Below are positions 1 through 10,505 of a DNA stretch of 64,000 nucleotides, piece after piece. The notes beneath the pieces were generated by a model. That model was not told where the DNA came from, did not search any database, and saw only the letters and a program-made list of their open reading frames with translations. Within the stretch, counting starts at the first letter, position 1; the number at the start of each line of letters is the position of its first letter. This DNA comes from Eutrigla gurnardus (Eukaryota; Chordata; Actinopteri; Perciformes; Triglidae): assembly GCA_963514095.1 (NCBI GenBank), contig OY741285.1, forward strand, positions 10,355,116 through 10,419,115. The letters run 5' to 3'. The position numbers and the translations under genes are program-made.

Positions 1-24
1 GCTCACTCTTCTTTGCTCTTCAAG

Positions 25-453
25 GTTCTTTGCAAAGAAGGCATCTCGGGCTTCCGTGCATACTGGGAGGTGAAATATTCAGGATGGGTGGTCATCGGAG
101 TCGCCTACGAGCAGGCTGGGAGGAGGGGAAGCGACGGACAATGTGGGCTGGGCGAGAATGAACAGTCCTGGGGTCTCGGGTGGGGTGGATCACACTACCA
201 GGTGTGGTCCAATGGCATCAACACAGAAATCTGGGATATTCCCCAGTGCTCCACCATCGGGATATACCTCGACCAACCAGCCGGAGTCATCAATTTTTAT
301 GCAGTAGAAGAAGCGAAGGAGGGAGACGGGAGCGAAGCCAGAATGGAGATCAGACTGTTGCAGCAGATCAAGAGGCCTTTCAAGGGGAGGATGCTGCCAG
401 GTTTCTGGATGGGACAAAAGTCCTCATGTTCCCTAGTTAAACCAGAGGAATGA
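25..453 (+). CDS. B30.2/SPRY-domain protein, C-terminal exon (partial)
   Basis: This is the last coding exon of a gene that begins left of the window. A pyrimidine-rich tract ending in CAAG at 21-24 looks like a splice acceptor, and the frame from 25 runs to TGA at 451-453, giving about 142 residues. The translation is a SPRY (B30.2) domain: an early LCKEGISGFRAYWEV strand, the WVVIGVAYE strand, GLGENEQSWGLGW, then YQVWSNG, and the late strand GIYLDQPAGVINFYAVEE. In fish this SPRY subtype occurs at the C-terminus of TRIM and NLR-type proteins, where it binds ligands or target proteins. The N-terminal domains are missing here, so the parent family cannot be decided. A poly-lysine-free tail ending in KPEE follows the domain. 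The frame is intact, so the exon is probably functional. The domain call is strong; the gene identity is unknown. Confidence 0.75.
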   Translation, partial: VLCKEGISGFRAYWEVKYSGWVVIGVAYEQAGRRGSDGQCGLGENEQSWGLGWGGSHYQVWSNGINTEIWDIPQCSTIGIYLDQPAGVINFYAVEEAKEGDGSEARMEIRLLQQIKRPFKGRMLPGFWMGQKSSCSLVKPEE

Positions 454-728
454 AGTCAAGAGTGTGTGTTTTTCCTTTTCCTTACATTTCCATTTAATCT
501 TCATTTATAATACATATCTATGTTTTAAAAGATATTTATCTGCAGCGTATATTTTAGAATAATGCCTCTTCCTAAATGAAAAGCTCTGTATATAGAAGCT
601 GCAAAAGTGTTTGTGTATCATGTGTGTCAGTAAGATGTGAATTTTGTGAAAACCAAATCAATATTTAAAGCATAAAGCATTGTAGCACTTTGTAAGTAAA
701 AAATATATATTTTGTGTGACTTTAATTA

Positions 729-743
729 AATAAACACAATAAA
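729..743 (+). terminator. Polyadenylation signals of the SPRY-domain gene
   Basis: Two AATAAA hexamers, at 729-734 and 738-743, lie about 280 bases after the SPRY stop codon in AT-rich sequence. They would give a 3' UTR of roughly 300 bases. Nothing else in 744-1940 looks coding; it is AT-rich unique-looking sequence. Confidence 0.5.
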
Positions 744-1932
744 TATTATGCATTAAAAAAGGTGTGAATCATTATTGCACTCTACTAACATCAAGGAATA
801 TAAGATCAAATGTATATTATTTAACTTTTGTATACATATGCATACAAATTAGCACATCTCAAAGTATTTTTTGTTGCAATATCAACCAAACATATCAAAA
901 AGTATTTAATGCCATACATATTTTTAAGAGAGGGCAAACAAAGCAAAGCTTGCATCGCTTTGTGGTATAATTGTCAGGCGATAAGTCATGATTTATAAAT
1001 ACAGGCTTACATCACAGGAAAGAGAATCCATCACTGTCATGTGAAGCATTCAAACAGCACCATACCTTCAGCTGCTCTGGATCTTTCATTCTTCGCCCTC
1101 CCCTGTTAACACTGAGCAGGGGGTCCGGAGGATTAGACTGGTGACAGGAAAGCAGATCCTGTGAAGCATTAAACAAGATCATATTTGAGCATGCACATAA
1201 TGCCAGTGAGCAAGCAAGGGGGAGAGTTGATGAAATGTTAAAAGGGCGGATGCAGGAGTAAACTCAATGCAGAGTTCATTGATAGAAAAAAAGACTTGTT
1301 TTTTTTCCTTCATCATATTACAGCTAAACTGGAGCAGTAAAAAATACTTACCAAGCTGTTACACCTCGTCATAGCCTCAAAGTCTCAGTGGAATTAACAG
1401 CCAACATACAGCACATAAACACAAAAAAAACACAGCGCAGAAGACACTGTTAACAGCTTGTTCACATTATTTAGATTTTCTTCATAATACTCAAGCATGA
1501 TTTCTATATTGTATTATTTTGTTTTTTTCAGAAACCATACTAATGTGTATGGGTTTTTATAATCACGGGGGTTTTCAGGCTTGTGAAGATTTCAGCTCAA
1601 GCTTAACTTCCAACAAAACAGCAAAAATAAAAAAAATCACTGTAAAAATACCATCCTATAATTCATATTGTGTCTTCCATGCATTTATTTATCTGTCTTT
1701 TTATTCATTGTTGGAGAGCCACTTCCCTGACAGTCTGTAGTCCTTTACTTGAGATATGAGCCACACTCATCTGGGTAAATGAAAACCTCGTCTTTGACTC
1801 CCCCTAGCGACGGTTAACAGCATGACAACAAGCAGCTCAACACCGTGGATTTGCTTAGCTGTCGAATTTGGGCGAGTAGAACGTCGATTGTGATTGGATG
1901 ATAATGTCCTCTACTGGTATATTGTGTGTGTA

Positions 1933-1940
<8 letters not shown>

Positions 1941-1965
<25 letters not shown>
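1941..1965. repeat. (AC)n microsatellite next to an (AT)n run
   Basis: A run of about 12 AC units follows a short alternating TA stretch at 1931-1940. The TA-rich partner continues on the far side of the Tc1-like element at 3566-3583, so the transposon probably landed inside or beside a pre-existing microsatellite. Confidence 0.9.
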
Positions 1966-1972
1966 AAATGTA

Positions 1973-3565
1973 CACTCAACAAAAATATAAACGCAACACT
2001 TTTGTTTTTGCTCCCATTTTTCATGAGATGGACTTAAAGATCTAAAATTAATTCCAGATACACAATATTACCATTTCTCTCAAACATTGTTCACAAATCT
2101 GTCTAAATGTGTGATAGTGAGCACTTCTGCTTTGCTGAGATAATCCATCCCACCTCACAGGTGTGCCACATCAAGATGCTGATCTGACATCATGATTAGT
2201 GGTGTGCCTTAGACTGTCCACAATAAAAGGCCACCCTGAAATGTGCATTTTTTTGCTTTATTGGGGCTCTGGGGACTCAGAACCAGTCAGTATCTGGTGT
2301 GACCACCATTTGCCTCATGCAGTGCAACACATCTTCTTCGCATAGAGTTTATCAGATTGTCAATTGTGGCCTGTGGAATGTTGGTCCACTCCTCTTAAAA
2401 GGCTGTGCGAAGTTGCTGGATATTAGTGGGAACTGGTACGCCGGTCAAGCACATCCCAAACATGCTCAATGGGTGACATGTCCGGTAAGTATGCTGGCCA
2501 TGCAAGAACTGGGACATTTTCAGCTTCCAAGAATTGTGTACAGATCCTTGCAACATGGGGCCGTGCATTATCTTGCTGAAACATGAGGTGATGTTCATGG
2601 ATGTATGGCACAACAATGGGCCTCAGGATCTCATCACGGTATCTCTGTGCATTCAAAATGCCATCAATAAAATGCACCTGTGTTCTTCGTCCATAACAGA
2701 TGCCTGCCCATACCATAACCCCACCACCACCATGGGCCACTCGATCCACAACATTGACATCAGCAAAGCGCTCACCCACACGACGCCACACACGCTGTCT
2801 GCCATCTGCCCTGAACAATGTAAACCGAGATTCATCCGTGAAGAGAACACCTCTCCAACGTGCCAGACGCCATCGAATGTGAGCATTTGCCCACTCAAGT
2901 CTGTTACGGCGACGAGCTGGAGTCAGGTCAAGACCCCGATGAGGACGACGAGCATGCAGTTGAGCTTCCCTGAGACGGTTTCTGACAGTTTGTGCAGAAA
3001 TTGTTTGGTTATGCAAACCAATTGTTTCAGCAGCTGTCTGAGTGGCTGGTCTCAGACGATCTTGGAGGTGAACCTGCTGGTGTGGTTACACGTGGTCTGC
3101 GGTTGTGAGGCCGGTTGGATGTACTGCCATATTCTCTGAAACGCCTTTGGAGACGGCTTATGGTGGAGAAATGAACATTCAATGCACGAGCAACAGATCT
3201 GGTTGACATTCCTGCTGTCAGCATGCCAATTGCACGCTCCCTCAATGCTTGTGGCATCTGTGGCATTTTGCTGTGAGACAAAACTGCACATTTCAGAGTG
3301 GCCTTTTATTGTGGGCAGTATAAGGTACACCTGTGCACTAATCATGATGTCAGATCAGCATCTTGATGTGGCACACCTGTGCAGGTGGGATGGATTATCT
3401 CAGCAAAGCAGAAGTGCTCACTATCACACATTTAGAGAGATTTGTGAACAATGTTTGAGAGAAATGGTAATATTGTGTATCTGGAATGAATTTGAGATCT
3501 TTAAGTCCATCTCATGAAAAATGGGAGCAAAAACAAAAGTGTTGGGTTTATATTTGTGTTGAGTG
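1973..3565 (-). mobile_element. Tc1/mariner-type DNA transposon with long inverted repeats
   Basis: The element is 1593 bases long and flanked by TA on both sides (1971-1972 and 3566-3567), the target duplication of the Tc1/mariner superfamily. The ends are inverted repeats: CACTCAACAAAAATATAAAC at the left, mirrored by GTTTATATTTGTGTTGAGTG at the right. The inverted similarity is about 280 bases long (about 1973-2252 and 3281-3565), far longer than the simple short ends of many Tc1 elements. Between them lies a broken transposase read on the minus strand. The copy is therefore non-autonomous but could still be recognised by a transposase supplied elsewhere. Confidence 0.93.
2395..3281 (-). 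pseudogene. Tc1-like transposase, frameshifted
   Basis: The cut-and-paste transposase normally binds the element ends and cleaves them with a DDE catalytic triad. Here three parts lie in different frames. The N-terminal helix-turn-helix part (3281 down to about 3075) contains ALRERAIGMLTAGMSTRSVA and a second recognition helix region. The catalytic part (about 3070 to 2423) shows LFTDESRF with the first Asp, MFQQDNARPH with the second Asp, and DMSPIEHVWD with the terminal Glu. The C-terminal piece VPVPTNIQQLRTAF (about 2440-2395) is again in another frame. Two small deletions, near 3070-3080 and near 2435-2445, explain the frame changes. The three catalytic acids survive, but no single frame encodes the full protein of about 340 residues usual for the family. 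Confidence 0.9.
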
Positions 3566-3769
3566 TATATATAATATATATATTAAGATATAATTTTAAT
3601 CTTTTAATGACATGGCAGCATGCCTCTGTATCTCACTACATTCTGAGCCCCTCCACCTGAAGCGGTAGAATCAAACGTGATGGGTTTGATTCTAATCCCT
3701 CTTGTAGATGTGCTCTAACTTCCATTTCACTGAGATTTTAAGAGTTTTCTTTGTTACATAAAGACATTT

Positions 3770-4025
3770 CCTACTTTGTTGTTGCAGTCATGTTTTCCCC
3801 AGGCGGCAAACCTCCGGTTCTGAAAAGTAAAGCCAATGCGGAAGTTACTCAAACGTGTATTTTCTCTACTGGCCACCAGGGGGTGTCTCCTCTGGTTGCA
3901 AGAAGAAGTGAGATTGCATGGAAGTCTATAAGAAAATGACCCAACTTCTCACTTGATTTAGTATCTCAGTAAACAAACATTAGTTTCTGGCCTCAATCAA
4001 TAGAAAAGTCTTCTGAGTGGGGTAT
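3770..4025 (+). repeat. Interspersed repeat fragment common in percomorph fishes
   Basis: The stretch containing TACTGGCCACCAGGGGGTGT at 3867-3886, followed by a 'tctggttgcaagaagaagt' stretch, 'agtctataagaaaatgacccaacttctcacttgattta' and the 'cagtaaac' segment matches what I remember of a dispersed repeat in spiny-rayed fish genomes. The class is not determinable from this fragment, and no terminal repeats are visible. It is recognition from memory, not a database match. The rest of 4026-7040 shows no gene, RNA or repeat I can support. Confidence 0.4.
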
Positions 4026-7000
4026 GACCTTTAGGTAGCTTCCAGTGTTGCATAACTGAAGCTGCAATTCGGTTTGTGCAAACTGATTGTGCTACAGATA
4101 GTGAGATGGTGTCCACTCAGGTGCTCTTGGTTGCATGCAGCTTAACTCAAACAGATGGCAGCCAATATACAATAGAAATTTTAAACAGCATTTATTTATA
4201 ATCTGAGATAGGAGATCTTTGCCAAAATTGCAGAATTGCAATTCTCACCCATAAAGAAGTCGACTATGACACCCTCCCTGGATGTGAAATTAATCAATCA
4301 ATCTTACACATTGCACCTTTAAGCTGTGCTGTAAAATGAAATATTTGTTTTAATAAGTAACTACAGAACCGAGTGACTATGTTATAGAAACTGTGTCAGT
4401 CACGTGTTTGATACATGCATAGCTACTTTATGATGTGAATATAAAACTCTTTCCATTCGAATAAGACACATAAAACATGCATATGTGCTATTATTTGTTT
4501 TGACGTGAACATAAATCCGTTTTCCAAAAGTTGAAGTGGAAGGATATGAATCTGAATGTGTTACATAAAAAGGACACAACTGAAGATACATGATATTACT
4601 TTACTTCTGGATCTCTCCACTGCTAAAATCAGCTGTTAGTGTCAGAGTTATTATAGCTGGCTGCAGTGTGACCCCTATGGTTACAGCCCAGAGACGCACC
4701 GCAGAGTATACTGTAGGTGTAGATAGTTTATCATTCATTTTGGAGTCTGGAAGAGACATAAACTGCAGAAAAAACCTTAACATATGAATTTTATGAATTT
4801 GATTTAGGTGTTTCACTGGATATCTAACCCTGTTGTGATGATTTGTTGGTTTTAACTTGCATTCGGTTTGACGAACAAAAACAAGTTAAAATGTAATTTA
4901 AAAAAAAAAAAAATTCTGTTTGATATTAAGTGCAATGGTGTTATGCCCACTTTAAATTTGTATTATTTATGAAAGTAAAATTTTTCCTGACTAAATCAAA
5001 CTTGAACCTCCTGATATTTCCACAAGATGGAGCCATGGTGTCATCCATTCGTTAAGGACAACTTTACTGAGGACCACAACCAGAAACTGTGCTTTAAAAA
5101 AAAAAGAAAGAGATAAATTGTGTAAATTTTACAGTATATGATTTGCATAAAATGCTGCGACACGTCTGAGAAAAACAGGACTAAGTCAGGTGGGAAAAAA
5201 AACCCACATAACATGTAATTGAAAGAGGAATATGAGAGCTATTTCAAATTATTACAACACTTTAACATAAGCTCCAAGTGGCTGTTTGGCTCATCAGTTG
5301 TGTGCTGTTAACATATTGGTGTCAATTATAAATACATTTCAAGGAGAAAATCCAATTTAAATATTAAACATTAAATGTAGATGTGGTGGAATATCCCGTT
5401 AGTCATGGCAGGGTGTTCATGTGTTTGTATACTTGTAATGTAAATCTATGGCAACACCATGATAGCTTTATATAATTCAAGTTAATATATTGTGGCGTAA
5501 GGGAAATATGGTTTGCTGGAGCATTTACAAGTCAAACCACCCAATAAACTATTAATACAAACAATAAAGCCAGACATAAAACCACAAAAATTTAATATAC
5601 AAGCACTACAATACACAAATCAACCTGATATACATGTATTGCCCACCAGACAGTGCAATAATTGGTCAGTCTGTGGTGTAAATTACCAAGCTGTTGCAGT
5701 ATACAGGCAAACACTGCTGTGGAATTTCATGTTTAAATTAAGCCATCTAATTGCAGAAGGAATAAATAAGACTGGTCTCTCCGCTCTGAAGTGCATCTAG
5801 TGTGAAGAAGCAGCCAGAGAGCATCATTTCCTCTGCAAGTCAAAAAGATGTTTGACTTTCAGCTCATGACTCTCACAGATTTCAGTTATTTGTGTGCACC
5901 TCAGAGCAGGAACCATACTGGGGTTGACTCACAAAGCCCCCTCCCTCAACAACTGGAATACACACAGCTAAGGTAAGAAAATCTGGTTAAAAAAACAAGG
6001 TCATAATTTTAATTTTATGTCAAAAAGATTTTGTTTTCTGTGGGGAAAACAGCTGTGCTTCCCTGCAAATTATCTCTGTGACTGTCTCTGAAGTTTGCTA
6101 TCAGTGAAAGTCCCCAGATATTTATAGTTGCCCTCCAATTCAATTCCCTTATCAGATTGGAGAGTGGGTTTGGGAGCAGCCTGTAAACTTCCAAAATGTA
6201 TCGCAACATGACAAAAAAAAAAAAAAAGTCACCAGCAGCTCAAGTGTCCTCGAGGATACCACAAAATGTCAGAAATCATCTGCAAACTTGATAAAATGTC
6301 TGTCTAAATATTTGCTGTGGCAGCCATGAATATTAATGGCGAGGCAGGAGTGGAGGAATATATAATGCAGCCCAACGGAGGAGACAGTAGATAAGAAGAA
6401 GAACTTTGGGGACCATAATCTGTCACTTAAAATGCCTGTGATACAGGCTACAGTGTCGAGATCAACCTTGTGAAATATAAAAAGGAGAGAAAAAAAAAGG
6501 ATATGATGAGAAAGTGAAAAGTTAACAGGCCTAATGAGAAGGAATGTAAGTGAACATCCCCAGGCTCCTGATGCAGAAAGCATACTGTACAACTGCCAAC
6601 AGCTCCTGGGTTTTGTCAGCTTTTCAGCTGCTTTATAGCCTGAAATGGACATTTCAGCATTTCTTTTGAAAATACCACAACAGCTGGAATGCTTCCCATG
6701 AAAAGCACATTTTCAGTTATAATCAATTTAAATATATGTGCAGACACACCATTAAAGCGCATCTTCACAGATTCCTTTACGAAGCTTGCTGACGGGGGTA
6801 GACTTATTTTCATGTTACCAATTAATCCTCATCCTATCACTATCTATAACATTTTTATTTTTATTTTTTAGAAACTGTTTTTAAACTGCTCAAAGGATTC
6901 TTTCTTGAGAAACTTAGGATAGACACGCAGTACTTCTATCTTTGTAAGGACACTCACTGAGATAATGCATGCCGAAGCCCTTAACCATCACTAGATGGTT

Positions 7001-7038
7001 AAGGAAGGTTAATGGCTAAATGCCTGAACCCATCTCTA

Positions 7039-7044
<6 letters not shown>

Positions 7045-7080
<36 letters not shown>
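7045..7080. repeat. (CA)n microsatellite
   Basis: About 17 uninterrupted CA units. The flanks (7081-8300) contain no gene or other element that I recognise. Confidence 0.95.
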
Positions 7081-7082
<2 letters not shown>

Positions 7083-8300
7083 CATCAGCTACTTTAAATG
7101 TCTTCTTTTGGTGAAAATATGTAATATAATTAATAATGATTTTAGTGTTGTTTTTCCATGCGTTTAGGTCATTAACTGTATCTGTGTTTGGAGACCAGTT
7201 TGGAGACCAGACATACTAATCAGGGGTTCCTCCAAATGAAAGATCGTGTGATAGTTGACCTGGGTAATGTAGTGTGAAGACCACAACATAAAGACCCCTG
7301 ATCGGTCTGATCTGATCAGCAAGCTGCGGAGTGCGAAAGTGCAGCGACCCGACGACTCAGAAAGTTGGATAGCGTGAACTTGGCTAACGCAATTTGAGAT
7401 TAAAATACACTGGGATACATAGATGGCGAAGAAAGTTGATATAAAAGGCGAGCCTGTGGGGGGGATGTGACTTGATTATCTTAATAAACCAACAGCCTGT
7501 ATGGTACGTTATGAATAGATTTATTAAAGTGCCACTCATCGTCTCCCCCACTGTCAGTTTTGCTCTCTCTTTGCACTGTTCCAGGGTCATTTCAACTGCT
7601 GCGGCTATAGATACACCAGTCTGCTGGCTCCCGTAGACTGACATGCCTGCCCCTTTCACAGATTCACACTTTGACCCCAGCAGCAGGGGACTTGTCTCCA
7701 CAGAGGCTTCCGCTGTTGACGTATACACATTTCTCATAAATGCATGAGGAGATGATGGACGGTAATGAAGACGTCCCTAAGACGTCCCTAAGACTTGAAT
7801 TTTCACAGTGTGATGCCAGGGGAAAATCGGAAGGCGCTGCAGCATAGGGTAACATCTGAAAAGTACACCCTTACTGGCTGAGCACCAGCTGACTATGTCT
7901 GGCTGTCAACTGTCTTTTTGCCACAAATAGGACCTTGAATGCACCAGGGCTGCATTTGGGAAACCAGCAGAAGTGGTTGGATGTAACCAAGTAGGCCTTT
8001 ATTTGGTCATGCACTGAAATACAATTTTGGGCTACTTGTGCTTTACACTTCATTAAAGTGCAACGAGGACAGTTACTCTATTCCTAAACACGGTATAATA
8101 CGTTGTACATTTAATCAGCTTCTAAATGTGATGCATTCCCTCGAAACTACCAAACACTAATGTAGATGCAGAACTAATCAACATCAACACACTGAGCCAC
8201 AAAGGAAATACTTTGAATCCTTAAATGTTGCATTGCTAGTTACACTTATGTACTTTTACTTACGTAAGATTTTGAATGCATGCAGGATTGTTACTTAAAT

Positions 8301-8742
8301 TAATAGTTTTCTAAAGAAAATGTGCTTTATTTGCCTTGTGGAAAGTTAGATAAGAAGATCGATATCACTCATGGCTGTATGCTAGAATTGAAGATACAAC
8401 CAGCAGACGCTTAGCTTAGCCTAGCAGGCTATATCTAGCTACACTGTTTGTTCCAAAGTCAACAAAACCAGCTGCCAAGAGCTAGGGGGGAGTTCAGGAA
8501 GTACTGACACACGACCCCCCTATGAAATGTGTCCACCTTTTGTATGCATTAAACAAATTAAACACAACATGTAAATACTTTCACTTTTTGTTAGCTTTGG
8601 GCTGGTCAAGGATGGCTATTTCTAGTTTTATGCTAAGCTAAGCTCTGGCTTCAAATTTGCCATACAGATCAAAGAATGATATACGTCTTCTCGGCTAACT
8701 CTCAAAGTACAAACATATTAACCAAAAATTTTAAGCTATTCG
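8301..8742. repeat. Foldback (inverted-repeat) interspersed element, copy 1
   Basis: The left arm carries 'agttagataagaagatcgatatcactc' near 8345-8371 and TTAGCTTAGCC near 8412. The right arm carries the mirrored 'gatatacgtcttctcggctaactct' near 8678-8702 and GCTAAGCTAAGC near 8632. The whole unit can fold back on itself over about 200 bases per arm. It belongs to a dispersed fish family whose signature is the GCTAAGCTAAGC motif followed by a CTTCTC...CTAACTC segment. A second copy lies near 42 kb. It has no coding capacity. From 8743 to 10,240 I see nothing further to annotate. Confidence 0.6.
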
Positions 8743-10283
8743 TTTAAGTTAAAGATCTGAAAACTTCCTCCACTATGCTGGCATTTTATAGTGACGAGTG
8801 AGAAAGAAAATGCTTTTAGTCCCATTTAGAACATGTGGCTGTGGTTACGATATAGGGTTTTAATCAGGCATCAGGATAAAAAAACATGATCGTGGTGGAT
8901 TTCCATTGTCAGCATAATCATAAATATTTTCACAAGAGAATTGAAAAAGCTGTCTAGCTTGCTATCATAAGAAGTGAAAAATAGAGCCTGATTCAGGAAA
9001 ATTAAGATACGAAAATAAATGTTAAAAATGTATTTTTCCTGTTTTTATGCAGGGAGATTATTTCATTGTTCACTGAAAAAATGTGTTTCTCATCTGTGAC
9101 ACTGTAACAAAATTTGTTTTTAACAAAATGTTAAGTGATTCCAATACGTTTTGCTGCCATTTTACAAATTTTAAGCACATTTCGCTAATTTTTGGATAAG
9201 ATCTTGAATTGCAATTCTTTTATTAGGTTATTCACAGATATGATTACACGCCAGTAATAGAATGGGTTTAGTGGAGGATAGTGAGTGTTGAAAATGTCAG
9301 CATGCAATGGGCTCCTACCTTCTTCGTGCCCACTTGTGTCCCCTTTTTGGAAACAAATGATCAAAGCTATTGGAGAGTGGTTGACTAGCAGAATCCCACA
9401 AACTCTGTCAGACATGTCCCTTATACCAGCACGGGTGTCTAAAGCTGAGTCTGCCCCGTCATTACCTCGGTTTATCACTGCAACATGAATCATCCTCAGA
9501 CACTGGAAAAGTCAGATAAGGCCGCGCTCTGCAGACTGGATGCTGATGACAGGGACAGCACCCTTTGAAGATCCTATTCCAAGATCCTATGATCATAAGG
9601 GGACATGTTACCAAGTCTGGTCCCATTTCTTATATTTTATATTCAAATTGCGTAATATCCCATAGTTTTGTATTGTAGCAGGTAACGTGTAGCCTCAACA
9701 ACCACCCTGCTTTTATTTTATTATTATTTATTATTATGTTATTATTATATGGATTATGAAAATGCTTCTTCTTTTGCCAAATGTGTTGTAGCCTATTGTG
9801 GGTAAAATGATGTGTTAGGTGAAAAAGACACTTGGGAAAACGATCCTGACTGAGAAAAAACCCCAACAATTTAGATGGGACGTAGAAAATGGATCACCAT
9901 TATATATTGTTTTCACTTGCATCTCATGACTTCTATAGCATTCAGAGTGTCATCAAAACATATGCTAGACTTTGGGCCGTCACTTGAATGGATTCATTCA
10001 CACAGTAATGGGTAGATGTTCGATAAAAAACACAAAAACTACTTGGAAATGCTGCTTTTAATAGGGGTTATAGGAGGCGGTGATTAAAACATTAGTGTTA
10101 CATCAGAAGGGCCCAAGATAAAGTGTCAACATTGAGTTACATGTTGATCCCCTGGGTGTATTCTGTATTTCTGCAGCAATCATTAGAGCCCAACAGGTCC
10201 GGTCGCCACATTAATCTCATCATAAGTGTGTAAGCCTTTTTTACGCCATCACCTGCACCCTCTCGTCTCTCCACCTTATCACG

Positions 10284-10306
10284 CTCTCTCTCTCTCTCTC
10301 TCTCTC
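10284..10306. repeat. (CT)n tract upstream of mybpc2
   Basis: About eleven CT units about 200 bases before the mybpc2 start codon. GA/CT tracts near promoters can bind GAGA-type or other factors, but no function is shown here. Confidence 0.85.
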
Positions 10307-10437
10307 CTTCAGAGTGCTTCGCTTTTCTGAACTCCTTAAGGGTGTCGTCAGTCTCCCCCTGCACGCCTTGCACACTGAGGGTGTGGGTGACTCGAGTGCC
10401 AGGAGAGCTTTGAATAACAGAGAGGGAGAGGGGGGAG

Positions 10438-10447
10438 AAATAAAAGG
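10438..10447 (+). promoter_or_regulatory. Candidate TATA-like box of mybpc2
   Basis: AAATAAAAGG at 10,438-10,447 lies 59 bases before the start codon at 10,506. It would place transcription initiation near 10,470 and give a 5' UTR of about 35 bases. An E-box CACCTG at 10,250-10,255 is a plausible site for myogenic bHLH factors. This is position and motif evidence only; an untranslated upstream exon cannot be excluded. Confidence 0.35.
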
Positions 10448-10505
10448 AATAAGCACCACGAGCCCCTCAGTCTCCCAGCAGCAAAGAGAAGACACAGGAA
10501 TAACC

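Noticed and set aside
2534..3139. Plus-strand frame of about 200 codons inside the Tc1-like element
   Set aside because: It is the antisense shadow of the transposase pseudogene.
3672..3700. tRNA-like box B (GGGTTTGATTCTAATCCC) suggesting a SINE head
   Set aside because: There is no box A at the right distance and no cloverleaf can be formed.
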